A DNA stretch of 43,109 nucleotides from Streptococcus suis YS161 (lineage in GTDB: Bacteria; Bacillota; Bacilli; Lactobacillales; Streptococcaceae), in NCBI RefSeq assembly GCF_002760245.1, contig NZ_ASCA01000012.1:1-43109 (forward strand). The letters are read 5' to 3'. Numbering within the stretch: position 1 is the first letter of the stretch; every line of letters starts with the position of its first letter. Made by a program: the position numbers and the translations under genes. Below, piece by piece: positions 1 to 7,375 of this stretch. The notes beneath the pieces are model-generated. The model worked only from the letters and a program-made list of their open reading frames with translations. It was not told the origin of the DNA and made no database searches.

Positions 1-66
1 TCTTTAGGCGCTGGCTGGTGATGTGGGCTTATAGCCCTTGTTCAAACCACCCGTTTGACGGGTGGT
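1..66. mobile_element. Probable terminal fragment of an IS200/IS605-like element
   Basis: Two compact hairpins lie side by side. One has stem 25-29/33-37 (GGGCT/AGCCC, 3-nt loop); the other has stem 46-54/58-66 (ACCACCCGT/ACGGGTGGT, 3-nt loop). Paired subterminal hairpins of this kind are typical of IS200/IS605-family ends, which insert without target duplications. The permease remnant reads normally up to about position 67 and then loses family resemblance, which suits an insertion there. No transposase is visible because the window begins here. It could also be a simple transcription terminator. Confidence 0.4.
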
Positions 67-679
67 CATGATTTGGCAGATATGGATAAAAAATCAAAGC
101 TGATAGAAGAATAGAGACCAACAAACCGATTGCTAGGACATTCGGAGTTTTACTCATTAGGAAAATCGTCCCAATAAGACTGAATAGAGGCAAGACTGAT
201 AAAAATAGATTTGGTGTCTTATCAGCTACCACTACAACAGTTTCATCCTCTTCTTCTGTATACGTCTCTCCATTTGCTAGACTTTTCTTGAGGCAGTAGG
301 CCATGTAGAGCAAACCAAATACTAATAACGTCAAGCTGGCTGCCAAACTGATAACGAGTGCCGCGGTCAAGCTAGTTCCCAAAACTTTTGTCGGAATGAC
401 ATTCTGGATGGAAGGTACCCCAGGAAGAGTTGGCATCGTATAGGTACCTGCTCCCAGAAAGACAGGAATCGGAAAAAGTGCCCAGTTGATATTCAACTCT
501 TTAAAGAGGGGGCGTGAAAGGGGAAGCAAGGTAAAAATAACTACAAAAATACTCACACCACCATAGGTCAGAATGGAAGCAATCAAAGTAATGGCTAACA
601 AACCCTTATAGGGACTATCCTTTCCCATTACTTTCAAAATGCTATTGGCAATCGTCTGCGTAGCTCCACTCGCTTCCAT
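67..679 (-). pseudogene. GntP-family permease remnant, truncated at both ends
   Basis: The frame encodes the middle of a GntP-type (gluconate:H+ symporter-like) membrane transporter. It has several hydrophobic segments and the family-like stretch GAGTYTMPTLPG followed by IQNVIPT. The readable family match starts at about VMEASGA (near 679) and stops at about YLPNH (near 67), so roughly 200 residues remain of a family that is usually about 440. The start has been replaced by folE sequence and the end runs into a hairpin-rich sequence. No start codon or ribosome binding site of its own is evident. Substrate cannot be inferred; GntP members carry gluconate or other organic acids. Almost certainly non-functional. 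Confidence 0.75.
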
Positions 680-1131
680 CACATATGCTCTGCTTCGACC
701 ATGACAAAAACGCCTTCTGGTTCTCTGGTTCAAGGGCATCTTGAAGTGCATGAGCAACTTGATGAGTTAAACGCTCCTGCAATTGAGGGCGACGACTTGC
801 CACCTCCACTGCACGCGCCAATTTGCTAAGACCTGTCACCCGCCCCTTACTCGGAATATAGGCTACATGGGCAATGCCATAAAAGGGTACCAAATGGTGT
901 TCACACATAGAATGAAAAGGAATATCCTTGACCAAGACCACTTCCTCATGTCCCTCTGAAAAAACAGCTGTAAATTGGTCTTTTGGGTCCTCTTCTAAGC
1001 CGTTAAACATCTCAAGATACATCTTAGCGACCCGTTTAGGCGTATCTAAGGAGCCCTTCACGATTCGGGTCCTCACCCAATAATTCCAATAATTGATAAA
1101 TGGTTTGTTCGATTTGTTCTTGTTTTGACAT
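680..1131 (-). pseudogene. folE: folE, GTP cyclohydrolase I, broken
   Basis: FolE converts GTP to dihydroneopterin triphosphate, the first step of folate synthesis. The true start is the ATG at 1131 (MSKQEQIEQ..., preceded by AGGA). After GLL the frame breaks: an extra base at about 1047 shifts DTPKRVAKM into another frame. The body then reads well, including the zinc/active-site motif CEHHLVPF. A tandem 8-bp duplication (716-731) shifts the frame again; in the alternative frame the family sequence [12 protein letters not shown] resumes. That frame ends abruptly at about 680, where permease sequence begins, so the last ~40-50 residues are gone. Three independent lesions make loss of function very likely. 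Neighbouring folate genes are absent from the window. Confidence 0.9.
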
Positions 1132-1159
1132 AATGCATCCTAAATAGTTTGATGTTCTT

Positions 1160-1165
1160 ATTATA
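1160..1165 (-). promoter_or_regulatory. Probable -10 box of the former folE promoter
   Basis: A perfect TATAAT lies on the minus strand 29 nt upstream of the folE ATG. No convincing -35 element was found. It would now transcribe the folE/permease scar. Confidence 0.4.
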
Positions 1166-1264
1166 CCCTAAAAACTGTATTCAGAAAAGGGCTTTCAACA
1201 TGCTAATCCCAAAACTGTCCCCTACCAGAGCACCAAGCAGGTGTCCCTACTCCCACCTTTGTGG

Positions 1265-1270
1265 TATAAT
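1265..1270 (+). promoter_or_regulatory. Extended -10 promoter of mutX
   Basis: TGG-TATAAT (TG at 1262-1263) forms an extended -10 box 27 nt upstream of the mutX ATG. The -35 region is poor, as is common with extended -10 promoters. Confidence 0.6.
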
Positions 1271-1297
1271 AGGATAAATCAACTACAAGGAGCCTCT

Positions 1298-1780
1298 ATG
1301 ACCAAGAAACCTGTCCAACTCGCTACGATTTGTTACATTGATAATGGTAAGGAATTTCTTCTCCTTCATCGAAACAAAAAAGAAAATGACGTCCATCAAG
1401 GTAAATGGATTGGAGTTGGTGGCAAACTGGAACCTGGTGAAACACCGCAGGCTTGCGCTATTCGAGAAGTCTTTGAGGAAACTGGGCTTACTGTAACGAA
1501 GCATGCTCTAAAAGGAGTGATAACCTTCCCAGACTTTACTCCAAACACAGACTGGTACACCTATGTCTTTAAGATTACCGGTTTTGAAGGAAGTCTTATT
1601 GATTGCAACGAAGGCGATTTAGAATGGGTTCCTTATGACCAAGTGCCCTCCAAACCAACCTGGGAAGGGGACAGACACTTTCAAGAATGGCTATTAGAGG
1701 ACAAACCATTTTTTTCCGCTTGTTTCCGCTATGACGGGGACAAACTGCTTGATTATAGCGTTGAGTTTTATGAAGAATAA
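1298..1780 (+). CDS. mutX: MutX-type Nudix hydrolase (8-oxo-dGTP diphosphatase)
   Basis: This 160-aa protein is a MutT-like Nudix enzyme that hydrolyses oxidised nucleotides such as 8-oxo-dGTP and so prevents transversions. The complete Nudix box (G-x5-E-x7-REVFEETGL) sits at residues 42-64. Overall sequence and length agree with pneumococcal MutX as I recall it, including the conserved end near YSVEFYEE. I chose the ATG at 1298, not the upstream in-frame ATG at 1241, because AAGGAG lies 6 nt before it, the upstream codons overlap the extended -10 promoter, and family members begin at MxxPVQLATICYI. It is transcribed divergently from the folE scar and appears monocistronic. No strong U-tract terminator follows. 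Confidence 0.93.
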   Translation: MTKKPVQLATICYIDNGKEFLLLHRNKKENDVHQGKWIGVGGKLEPGETPQACAIREVFEETGLTVTKHALKGVITFPDFTPNTDWYTYVFKITGFEGSLIDCNEGDLEWVPYDQVPSKPTWEGDRHFQEWLLEDKPFFSACFRYDGDKLLDYSVEFYEE

Positions 1781-1800
1781 GCTAATAAAAAACGAAAAAG

Positions 1801-1819
1801 GCTGGGCAAAAAGTCCAGC
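1801..1819 (+). terminator. Weak hairpin after mutX
   Basis: GCTGG (1801-1805) can pair with CCAGC (1815-1819) just downstream of mutX. There is no U-tract after it, so termination would be inefficient; it may be a decayed terminator. Confidence 0.3.
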
Positions 1820-1823
1820 ACCG

Positions 1824-2082
1824 CTTCTCAACGTTAGTGTCAATATCTCAGCGCAGTGGTTGATTGGCAGATTTGTTCGTGTTTTACACTCCAAATCTGA
1901 CCATTACGACTGTTGCGAACAAAGTTCGCTCTATTTCCAACCTCAAAAGGTTCACTGAACCTTTTGAGCTATGCGGGGGTGGGAGTGAAACAGTCTGGGG
2001 ATAGACTGTTTCAGCTCAACAATTGGAAATAAGGACTTGTTGACGAACTCTTCTATGAATGGTCGAGTTCTTTCCCACTCCC
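1824..2082 (+). repeat. Modular interspersed repeat, long copy
   Basis: This stretch shares a near-identical core with 4205-4346: CTTCTCAA, then GTGTCAA-ATCTCAGCGCAG, GTGGTTGATTGGCAG, TTTGTTCGTG and CACTCCAAATCTGACC. It then shares a G-rich strand (GCGGGGG...), an inner GAACTC/GAGTTC hairpin (2046-2051/2065-2070) and a closing CCCACTCCC. Compared with the short copy it has two extra blocks made of hairpins: GCGAAC-AAA-GTTCGC (1915-1929), a perfect 12-bp stem 1942-1953/1957-1968, and GAAACAGTCT/AGACTGTTTC (about 1987-2012). It fills the whole gap between mutX and the DUF4956 gene. No coding potential is supported. Confidence 0.8.
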
Positions 2083-2091
2083 TCTTTGATA

Positions 2092-2769
2092 TTACAAATA
2101 CTTCTTCTTCGGCATTTGCTTGTTCAATACGACATCCAAAGGACCGGCTGATAATACTGTGTCTACCAAACGTTTATCTGTAATCTTCTTATCAAGAAGA
2201 ACTTGATATTCTAAGATCAATGCTTCTTTTTTCTTCTTGTATTTGAGGGAAATCAAGTCGGCTTGCTTACAAGATTTACCAAATTGATTTTCAAAAAATT
2301 GATCGTAGTCAAAGTCCATTGGTACTGTTACCAAGAGATGTCGACGATTTTGATTGACTTGAGTAAAGCTGATATTTTCAAAAATCAAGATACAAGCAGA
2401 TAGGATGACCGTCATAAAGACAGCCAAACCTAGGAAGCCCATCCCTGTCGCTAGACCGATAGCCATCGCTAAGAGGACTGCAAGCATTTCCTTCGAAGAA
2501 CCTGCCGCTGAACGGAATTTAATAAGACTGAAAGTCCCTGCTACCGCAACACCTGCTCCTAAATTTCCATTTACCAATGCTATGATTACTGCAATCAATG
2601 CCGGCATTAGACTTAGTGTGATGACAAATTCCTTTGTATAATTGGATTTATATTTATAAACAGCTGCTAAGAGCACCCCCATAGACAGACTGGCTGCAAA
2701 GACCATCGCCATCTGTGTTAAGGTGATACTGCTATTGGCAGTTGAAAAGACACTGTTAAACAGCTTCAT
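2092..2769 (-). CDS. DUF4956 membrane protein
   Basis: This 225-aa protein matches the DUF4956 family: an N-terminal membrane half with several hydrophobic segments (about residues 18-40, 48-68, 95-130) and a cytosolic C-terminal half rich in charged residues (about 135-225). The segment GAGVAVAGTFSLIKFRS between helices is characteristic of the family. Its function is unknown. The gene overlaps the end of the VTC-domain gene by 14 nt, so the two are translationally coupled; DUF4956 and VTC-domain genes are commonly paired in bacteria. The pair plausibly forms a membrane complex, with this protein as the membrane partner, but that is inference. Confidence 0.85.
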   Translation of the reverse strand: MKLFNSVFSTANSSITLTQMAMVFAASLSMGVLLAAVYKYKSNYTKEFVITLSLMPALIAVIIALVNGNLGAGVAVAGTFSLIKFRSAAGSSKEMLAVLLAMAIGLATGMGFLGLAVFMTVILSACILIFENISFTQVNQNRRHLLVTVPMDFDYDQFFENQFGKSCKQADLISLKYKKKKEALILEYQVLLDKKITDKRLVDTVLSAGPLDVVLNKQMPKKKYL

Positions 2770-3499
2770 GTTGACTTACTTCCTCTCCAGTGATGTTGTG
2801 GGCAAGCTTATAGGCATTGCCATACTTTGAAAATGATTGTTTTTCGATCTGGTATTTTTCGAGTAGGGCTACCAACCAGTCTGGTCGTTCTTCTGGAACT
2901 TTTACTTCCATGATGACTTTTGTTGGATCCAAAAGGTCCTTACCAAATTTACCTTCCATTGCATCTACATCGTAATCTCGATAAAGTAAGTTCTTATCAA
3001 TTGTGAGACGAACCTTTTTGTCTTCGATTCCTTTGTAGGATACACGATCGTAGTATATATACATTTTAGGCTTAATAGTCCCGTAGCGTTCTCTCAATTG
3101 CTCAAGTTCTGATGTAACTTTATCGTCTTTAATTGTAGAATCAATCACTCCATTTTCGATATAGTTTGTTACAGAAACAGGGTTTGAAGTTAAACGGTAT
3201 TTATAGCCAATTTTATTTTCTTTTTTCTTGATTTCAAGAAAAGCTTGACTTGATTCAGAAGGTTTAGAATCGTAGACACGCATCCGAATTTTTTCTCGAC
3301 CATTCTTCTTAGCAATGGAATCTTGAATCATATCGAACTCTTCATTGTCGAAATAAATATTCGTAATGGTTGAAGTTGCAAACTCATCTGAAACCATATA
3401 TTTCTGCAAATCTTTTTCTAGCAAGGCAAAAGTTTCTTTATCAACGATATATTTAGTCTCTTTACGCTTAAACTGTTTTTGTACGATTCTAGTTTTCAT
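2756..3499 (-). CDS. VTC-domain protein (polyphosphate-polymerase-like)
   Basis: This 247-aa protein resembles the VTC/CYTH-like tunnel fold found in the yeast polyphosphate polymerase Vtc4. Basic and acidic strand motifs expected for a triphosphate tunnel are visible: RKETKY near the N-terminus, YFD, the K-x-R-x-R strand in GREKIRMRVY, the E-x-K strand LEIKKK, VRLTIDKN, and MEVKVP followed by the SFSKYG tail. There is no signal peptide or membrane segment, so it should be cytosolic, held at the membrane by the overlapping DUF4956 partner. Whether bacterial members make polyphosphate is not settled by sequence. The ATG at 3499 has a modest GA-rich ribosome binding site. The gene is first in a two-gene operon. 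Confidence 0.85.
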   Translation of the reverse strand: MKTRIVQKQFKRKETKYIVDKETFALLEKDLQKYMVSDEFATSTITNIYFDNEEFDMIQDSIAKKNGREKIRMRVYDSKPSESSQAFLEIKKKENKIGYKYRLTSNPVSVTNYIENGVIDSTIKDDKVTSELEQLRERYGTIKPKMYIYYDRVSYKGIEDKKVRLTIDKNLLYRDYDVDAMEGKFGKDLLDPTKVIMEVKVPEERPDWLVALLEKYQIEKQSFSKYGNAYKLAHNITGEEVSQHEAV

Positions 3500-3548
3500 G
3501 TTTTTCCCTCTTTATCTAAAAACTTCTAAGCAAATATCTGCCTCGATG

Positions 3549-3612
3549 ATAATACTTAGTTTACAGAATAACCTTTAAACGAAACTGAAAATAAAATTAA
3601 ACAAAACTTAAA
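3549..3612 (-). promoter_or_regulatory. Promoter of the VTC/DUF4956 operon with four 11-bp-spaced half-sites
   Basis: On the minus strand a TATTAT -10 box (3549-3554) has its -35 position at 3572-3577. Four hexamers with an exact 11-bp period cover and precede the -35: TTTAAG (3607-3612), TTTAAT (3596-3601), TTTCAG (3585-3590), TTTAAA (3574-3579). The first two form TTTAAG-N5-TTTAAT, very close to the pneumococcal CiaR repeat TTTAAG-N5-TTTAAG. An OmpR-family response regulator is therefore a plausible controller. Confidence 0.5.
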
Positions 3613-3634
3613 CTACAATAAAGTTGAAATTCTT

Positions 3635-3661
3635 TTGTCACATTCTAATCTATGCTACAAT
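3635..3661 (+). promoter_or_regulatory. Promoter of the 100-aa orphan gene
   Basis: An extended -10 TGC-TACAAT (TACAAT 3656-3661) lies 32 nt upstream of the ATG at 3694. TTGTCA (3635-3640) is 15 bp upstream, a short but possible -35 spacing. Confidence 0.5.
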
Positions 3662-3693
3662 AGTCCTATCAATAGTAAGGCAAGGAGAACCCC

Positions 3694-3996
3694 ATGTACG
3701 AATTTGTCCTAGAATACGGCTCTTTCCCCATAAAACTCATCGACGGTTTTGTCAACAATCACTCAGAAATCCCTGATTTTCTCAAAGAAGACGAAGAAAT
3801 GATTGCCCGCTTGAATGAGATTAACGAACTCTTCCACCAACTTTTCTTAACCATCGAATGCAAGTTTGACTACATCGGCAAGCAATTCCCTGACAAGATT
3901 GAACAACTAAGAACACTCTATCACCCCCTGGCAGACGATTTACTAGCCAAGTATGGCAACCAGATAGAGTTGAAGATTGAACCCTTTATTTTGTAA
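3694..3996 (+). CDS. Conserved-looking hypothetical protein, 100 aa
   Basis: I do not recognise this family. The 100-aa product is acidic and predicted largely helical, without a signal peptide or membrane segment (a long amphipathic helix at about residues 26-60, FLKEDEEMIARLNEINELF). It is supported as a real gene by AAGGAGA 6 nt upstream of the ATG, an extended -10 promoter and a good intrinsic terminator immediately after the stop. It stands alone, between a divergent operon and a convergent gene remnant, so context gives no functional hint. Confidence 0.75.
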   Translation: MYEFVLEYGSFPIKLIDGFVNNHSEIPDFLKEDEEMIARLNEINELFHQLFLTIECKFDYIGKQFPDKIEQLRTLYHPLADDLLAKYGNQIELKIEPFIL

Positions 3997-3999
3997 GAC

Positions 4000-4030
4000 A
4001 AAAGAGATGACCGCAATCATCTCTTTTCTT
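4000..4030. terminator. Intrinsic terminator after the 100-aa gene
   Basis: An 11-bp perfect stem AAAAGAGATGA/TCATCTCTTTT (4000-4010/4017-4027) with a 6-nt loop ends in a T-rich strand. The A-rich left flank would let it work weakly in the other direction too. Confidence 0.8.
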
Positions 4031-4205
4031 CTATTCTGTATTCCAAACCATATTGGTCGCGCGACAAGTAGCCGTAGTCCACCAGGTAGCGTCTCAATAT
4101 AGCATAATCATCATAGACTTCAGCTAGAAAGGCATTAACCTCTTTTTCGGTGAATGTTGAGCCTTTCTTAGCTAACTCTTCTTGTAAATAGATAGCCCCC
4201 TCCAC
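4017..4205 (-). pseudogene. DUF2087 protein, 3' remnant
   Basis: The 62 codons match the C-terminal part of DUF2087 proteins: TFTEKEVNAFL, then YDDYAILRRYLVDYGYLSRDQYGLEYR. In the family this region follows an N-terminal part missing here; a TGA stop lies two codons upstream of the first usable GTG. The readable gene ends at 4205, exactly where the interspersed repeat copy begins, so the repeat (or a deletion with it) removed the 5' portion. No promoter or ribosome binding site is visible. It is probably not expressed as a functional protein. The last codons overlap the terminator stem of the convergent gene. Confidence 0.75.
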
Positions 4206-4346
4206 TTCTCAAGACTTGTGTCAACATCTCAGCGCAGTGGTTGATTGGCAGTTTTGTTCGTGCTACGCACTCCAAATCTGACCTAATCAACTGTGCGGGG
4301 GCGGGACGACGAACTCCCTTACTTCTCTGAGTTCTGTCCCGCTCCC
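4205..4346 (+). repeat. Modular interspersed repeat, short copy
   Basis: The same core as at 1824-2082, in the same orientation, without its two extra hairpin blocks. The closing helix here is GGGCGGGAC/GTCCCGCTC, whereas the long copy has GGGAGTG/CACTCCC, so the outer stem is kept although its bases differ. The inner hairpin is GAACTC/GAGTTC in both. It lies between the DUF2087 remnant and the pheT terminator. Confidence 0.8.
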
Positions 4347-4348
4347 AA

Positions 4349-4374
4349 AAATCCTAGCCCACAGGCTAGGATTT
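4349..4374 (-). terminator. Intrinsic terminator of the pheS-pheT operon
   Basis: A perfect 11-bp stem AAATCCTAGCC/GGCTAGGATTT (4349-4359/4364-4374) with a 4-nt loop is followed on the minus strand by a T-run. It begins 16 nt after the pheT stop. Confidence 0.85.
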
Positions 4375-4389
4375 CATAATATTTACAAA

Positions 4390-6789
4390 TTAACGAATCT
4401 CAGCACCAAGTGTTTCGAGCGACTTACTGATTTTCTCCATGTACTTAGCCACTTCCTCATCCGTCAAGCTATCCGCTGGATTCTGGAAGGTCAGGTTATA
4501 AGCCATCGATTTCTTACCAGCCTCAATATTGCTGCCAGCATAGACATCAAAGAGGGTCACCTTGGTCAAGCGTTTGACGCCCGCACCAGCAATGGCATCC
4601 AGGACATCCTGATGTTTAACATCACTGCTCAAGAGCAGGGCAATATCACGGCTAACCGCTGGGAATTTAGAGATTTCGGTAAATGGCTGAGCAGGCTGGA
4701 GAGCTTCTTCAATCGCATCCAGATTGATTTCAGCCACATAAGTCTCAGGAATACCGTAGTCCTTAGCCGTTTGAGGATGTACCTGACCGACAAAGCCGAT
4801 CACAGCCCCATTCAAATGAATTTCAGCTGTCCGACCTGGGTGCAAGGCAGCAATCTCACTTGTGGCTACAAAGTCAACTGCCAACTTGTAGTGACCAAAG
4901 ATAGCTTCCAAGATACCTTTAGCATGGAAGAAATCAACTGGTACAGCTGGTGTCTGGAAGTCTTTCTCAGCCACCAAACCAGTCAAGACAAGGGCAAATT
5001 TATTGATTTCTTGCGGCAGGTCTTCTTTTGGATTGCCAGACTGTTCAAAGATTTTTCCTATTTCGTAAAGAGCCAAATTCTTATTCTTACGAGCCACGTT
5101 GTAGGCAACTGTGTCTAACATACCAGACACCATATTCTGACGAAGGGCAGAGCGATCAACGGTCATTGGCCACATGAGTTCGGTCACAGTGGTTGGACGA
5201 GCCGCAAACTCCACAGCCTTTTCAGGCGTTGTCAAGGCGTAAGAAATGATTTCTGTCAGACCTGCACCTTCAGCCAGGCTACGAACTTGGCGACGGATGT
5301 TCTGGGTCAGGGTCAACTCGCCTGCTGTTCCATCCTCTCTCGGAAGAGTGGTCGGCAGATTATTGTAACCATAAATACGAGCGATTTCCTCTACCAAGTC
5401 TGCTGGAATGCGAATGTCCCAACGGCGACGTGGTACTGCGACTGTAAACTGACTTGCATCGCCAGTTGTTTCCATACCTAAACGACGGAAAATGTCTGCG
5501 ATTTGGGCATAGTCGAGGTTGGTCCCGAGCGAGCGGTTAACGTAATCAATAGTCGCTGTGACTGGGACGTCCGAAGTGTCCACGCTGCCCGCAGAAACGA
5601 TGCCAGACAAGACCTGACCGCCAGCCAGCTCCGCAATCATAGCAGCGGCTGTGTCCATAGCTTCCGTCAAGGTCGCTACGTTGATGCCTTTTTCAAAGCG
5701 AGATGAGGACTCAGAGCGAAGATTGAGGCGACCTGAGGTCTTGCGGATAGACTTGCCGTCAAAGAGGGCCGCTTCCAGCACGACGGTCTTAGAGCTATTG
5801 TCAATCTCTGTGTTGGCACCACCCATGACACCACCGAGAGCAACCGCCTTGTCCCCAACGGAAATGACGATGTCATCAGCAATCAAGTCACGTTCTTCGC
5901 CGTCAAGGGTTACCAAGTTCTCACCCTCTTTTGCCTGACGAGCCACGATTTTCTTGCCATCAAACTTGGCAAAGTCAAAGGCATGCATTGGCTGACCGAA
6001 GTAGAGCAAGATGTAGTTGGTGATGTCCACCACATTGTTGAGCGGGCGAATACCTGCGTTCATAAGCAGGTTTTGCAACCACTGTGGGCTCGGTGCGATG
6101 GTCACATTTTCAATAACACGGGCCGTGTAGGCAGTCACCTTGTCTGACTCAATGGCCACTTCAATCACTTCGCTGGCTTTCTTGTCGCTTTCTTCCAAGA
6201 CAACAGGCTTGAAGTTGACCTTGCTGTCATAGATAGCAGCCACTTCGTGAGCCACACCACGCATAGAGAGGGCGTCGGCACGGTTTGGCGTGATGGACAG
6301 CTCGATAATCTCATCGTCAAGGTCTAAGTATGAAAAGACTGGCTCACCCACGACCGCATCTTCCGGCAAATGGTAGATTCCATCCGCATAGACCTTTGGC
6401 ACAACTGAGTCGGACACGCCGATTTCGCTCAATGAGCAGAGCATACCCAAGGACTCAACGCCACGGATTTTACCTTTCTTGATCTTGTAGTTGCCAGCGA
6501 TACGCGCACCTGGCAGAGCGACGATCACCTTGATACCTGGCTTGACATTTGGAGCACCGCAAACGATTTGCGTGATTTCCTCGCCCACATTGACCTGACA
6601 GATATTGAGATGAGTATCTGGAATGGACTCAGCAGACACAACCTGACCAACAACCAACTTAGAAAGGCCAGCACTCTTTTGCTCAACCCCTTCTACTTCA
6701 ATCCCTGTTGTTGACATTTTTTCAGACAAGTCATGGCTTGTCGCATCAAAATCAACCAGTTCTTTTAACCATTTGTAACTTACTAACAT
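4390..6789 (-). CDS. pheT: Phenylalanine--tRNA ligase beta subunit
   Basis: The beta chain of the alpha2-beta2 enzyme that charges tRNA-Phe and edits mischarged tyrosine. The 799 aa is the full usual length. It starts [14 protein letters not shown], has the tRNA-binding domain near residues 40-150, the B3/B4 editing region and B5 domain centrally, and the ferredoxin-like anticodon-binding domain at the end ([12 protein letters not shown] onward). The ATG lies 1 nt after the acetyltransferase stop and uses an AAAGGA site inside that gene. It is expressed from the T-box-controlled pheS promoter. Codon GC is notably higher in the middle of the gene (roughly 53-62% in several 60-nt samples) than in its neighbours. 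Confidence 0.97.
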   Translation of the reverse strand: MLVSYKWLKELVDFDATSHDLSEKMSTTGIEVEGVEQKSAGLSKLVVGQVVSAESIPDTHLNICQVNVGEEITQIVCGAPNVKPGIKVIVALPGARIAGNYKIKKGKIRGVESLGMLCSLSEIGVSDSVVPKVYADGIYHLPEDAVVGEPVFSYLDLDDEIIELSITPNRADALSMRGVAHEVAAIYDSKVNFKPVVLEESDKKASEVIEVAIESDKVTAYTARVIENVTIAPSPQWLQNLLMNAGIRPLNNVVDITNYILLYFGQPMHAFDFAKFDGKKIVARQAKEGENLVTLDGEERDLIADDIVISVGDKAVALGGVMGGANTEIDNSSKTVVLEAALFDGKSIRKTSGRLNLRSESSSRFEKGINVATLTEAMDTAAAMIAELAGGQVLSGIVSAGSVDTSDVPVTATIDYVNRSLGTNLDYAQIADIFRRLGMETTGDASQFTVAVPRRRWDIRIPADLVEEIARIYGYNNLPTTLPREDGTAGELTLTQNIRRQVRSLAEGAGLTEIISYALTTPEKAVEFAARPTTVTELMWPMTVDRSALRQNMVSGMLDTVAYNVARKNKNLALYEIGKIFEQSGNPKEDLPQEINKFALVLTGLVAEKDFQTPAVPVDFFHAKGILEAIFGHYKLAVDFVATSEIAALHPGRTAEIHLNGAVIGFVGQVHPQTAKDYGIPETYVAEINLDAIEEALQPAQPFTEISKFPAVSRDIALLLSSDVKHQDVLDAIAGAGVKRLTKVTLFDVYAGSNIEAGKKSMAYNLTFQNPADSLTDEEVAKYMEKISKSLETLGAEIR

Positions 6790-6790
6790 A

Positions 6791-7312
6791 TTATCCTTTC
6801 TGGTGCAAAGGCCGTTTCAGTAGCCAATCCACATCAATCTTATCACCGACCGCAAATTCATGCTGGCCAAATTTTTCAAATCCGTATTTTGCATAGAATT
6901 TCTGAGCCTTGTAATTATGTTCCCAGACTCCCAGCCAGACCCAGTCACAACTTGACTGCTCTGCTTTTTCCAAAGCAAATTCAAACAAGACCTTCCCAAG
7001 ACCGCGACCTTGAAAAGCCTGCAAGAGATAGATACGCTGGATTTCAAAGGCATTTTCCAACTCCTGCTCCGTCTGGGCAGAACCTTGGTTGAGCTTAAGA
7101 TAACCAGCTATCTGATTATCTACTCTTAGAAAATAGTGCTGGCAATTGGGGTCCGACAACTCACTAGTCAAGACCTCCAAGGAATAAGACTCCTCAAAGA
7201 ATGCCTCCAGTTCCTTCGGGTCATTATCGTGAGCGAAGGTCTCTGCAAAGGTCTGCTTGGCCAGCTCCTGCAATACGGAAACCTCTTCTAAACGTATAGG
7301 ATCAATCTGCAT
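6791..7312 (-). CDS. GNAT-family N-acetyltransferase
   Basis: This 173-aa protein has the GNAT fold: a long N-terminal variable half, the acetyl-CoA-binding motif in the stretch [20 protein letters not shown] (R/Q-x-x-G-x-G/A pattern) and the C-terminal [17 protein letters not shown] helix-strand pair. The acceptor substrate is unknown. I chose ATG 7312 ([11 protein letters not shown]) because GAAAGG lies 8 nt upstream and GNAT domains start at about this point; longer in-frame starts up to 7375 lack a good site. It sits between pheS and pheT, an arrangement I recall from other streptococci, so it may act on a translation-related target, but that is inference. Confidence 0.85.
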   Translation of the reverse strand: MQIDPIRLEEVSVLQELAKQTFAETFAHDNDPKELEAFFEESYSLEVLTSELSDPNCQHYFLRVDNQIAGYLKLNQGSAQTEQELENAFEIQRIYLLQAFQGRGLGKVLFEFALEKAEQSSCDWVWLGVWEHNYKAQKFYAKYGFEKFGQHEFAVGDKIDVDWLLKRPLHQKG

Positions 7313-7375
7313 CTCAATGCCTTTCATTTCTAACCGGGTTAAGTAAGCTGCTAAAGCAGCTACCGCTTCTCTCAA

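Noticed and set aside
29..757. A 242-aa continuous minus-strand frame that looks like a complete novel membrane protein
   Set aside because: Its first ~26 codons are out-of-frame folE sequence, its middle is a GntP fragment and its last codons are the hairpin-rich end; it is a fusion of debris without a ribosome binding site.
1731..1958. Small plus-strand frame running from mutX into the repeat
   Set aside because: It begins inside mutX in another frame and continues into a structured repeat; no ribosome binding site.
1824..2082. CRISPR-like reading of the repeated hairpins
   Set aside because: There are only two copies far apart, with no regular spacer structure and no cas genes; the organisation is that of an interspersed structured repeat.
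4612..5938. Several plus-strand frames of 64-168 codons opposite pheT
   Set aside because: They lie entirely antisense to a full-length, well-conserved pheT, have no ribosome binding sites or family resemblance, and are explained by the higher GC of that segment.
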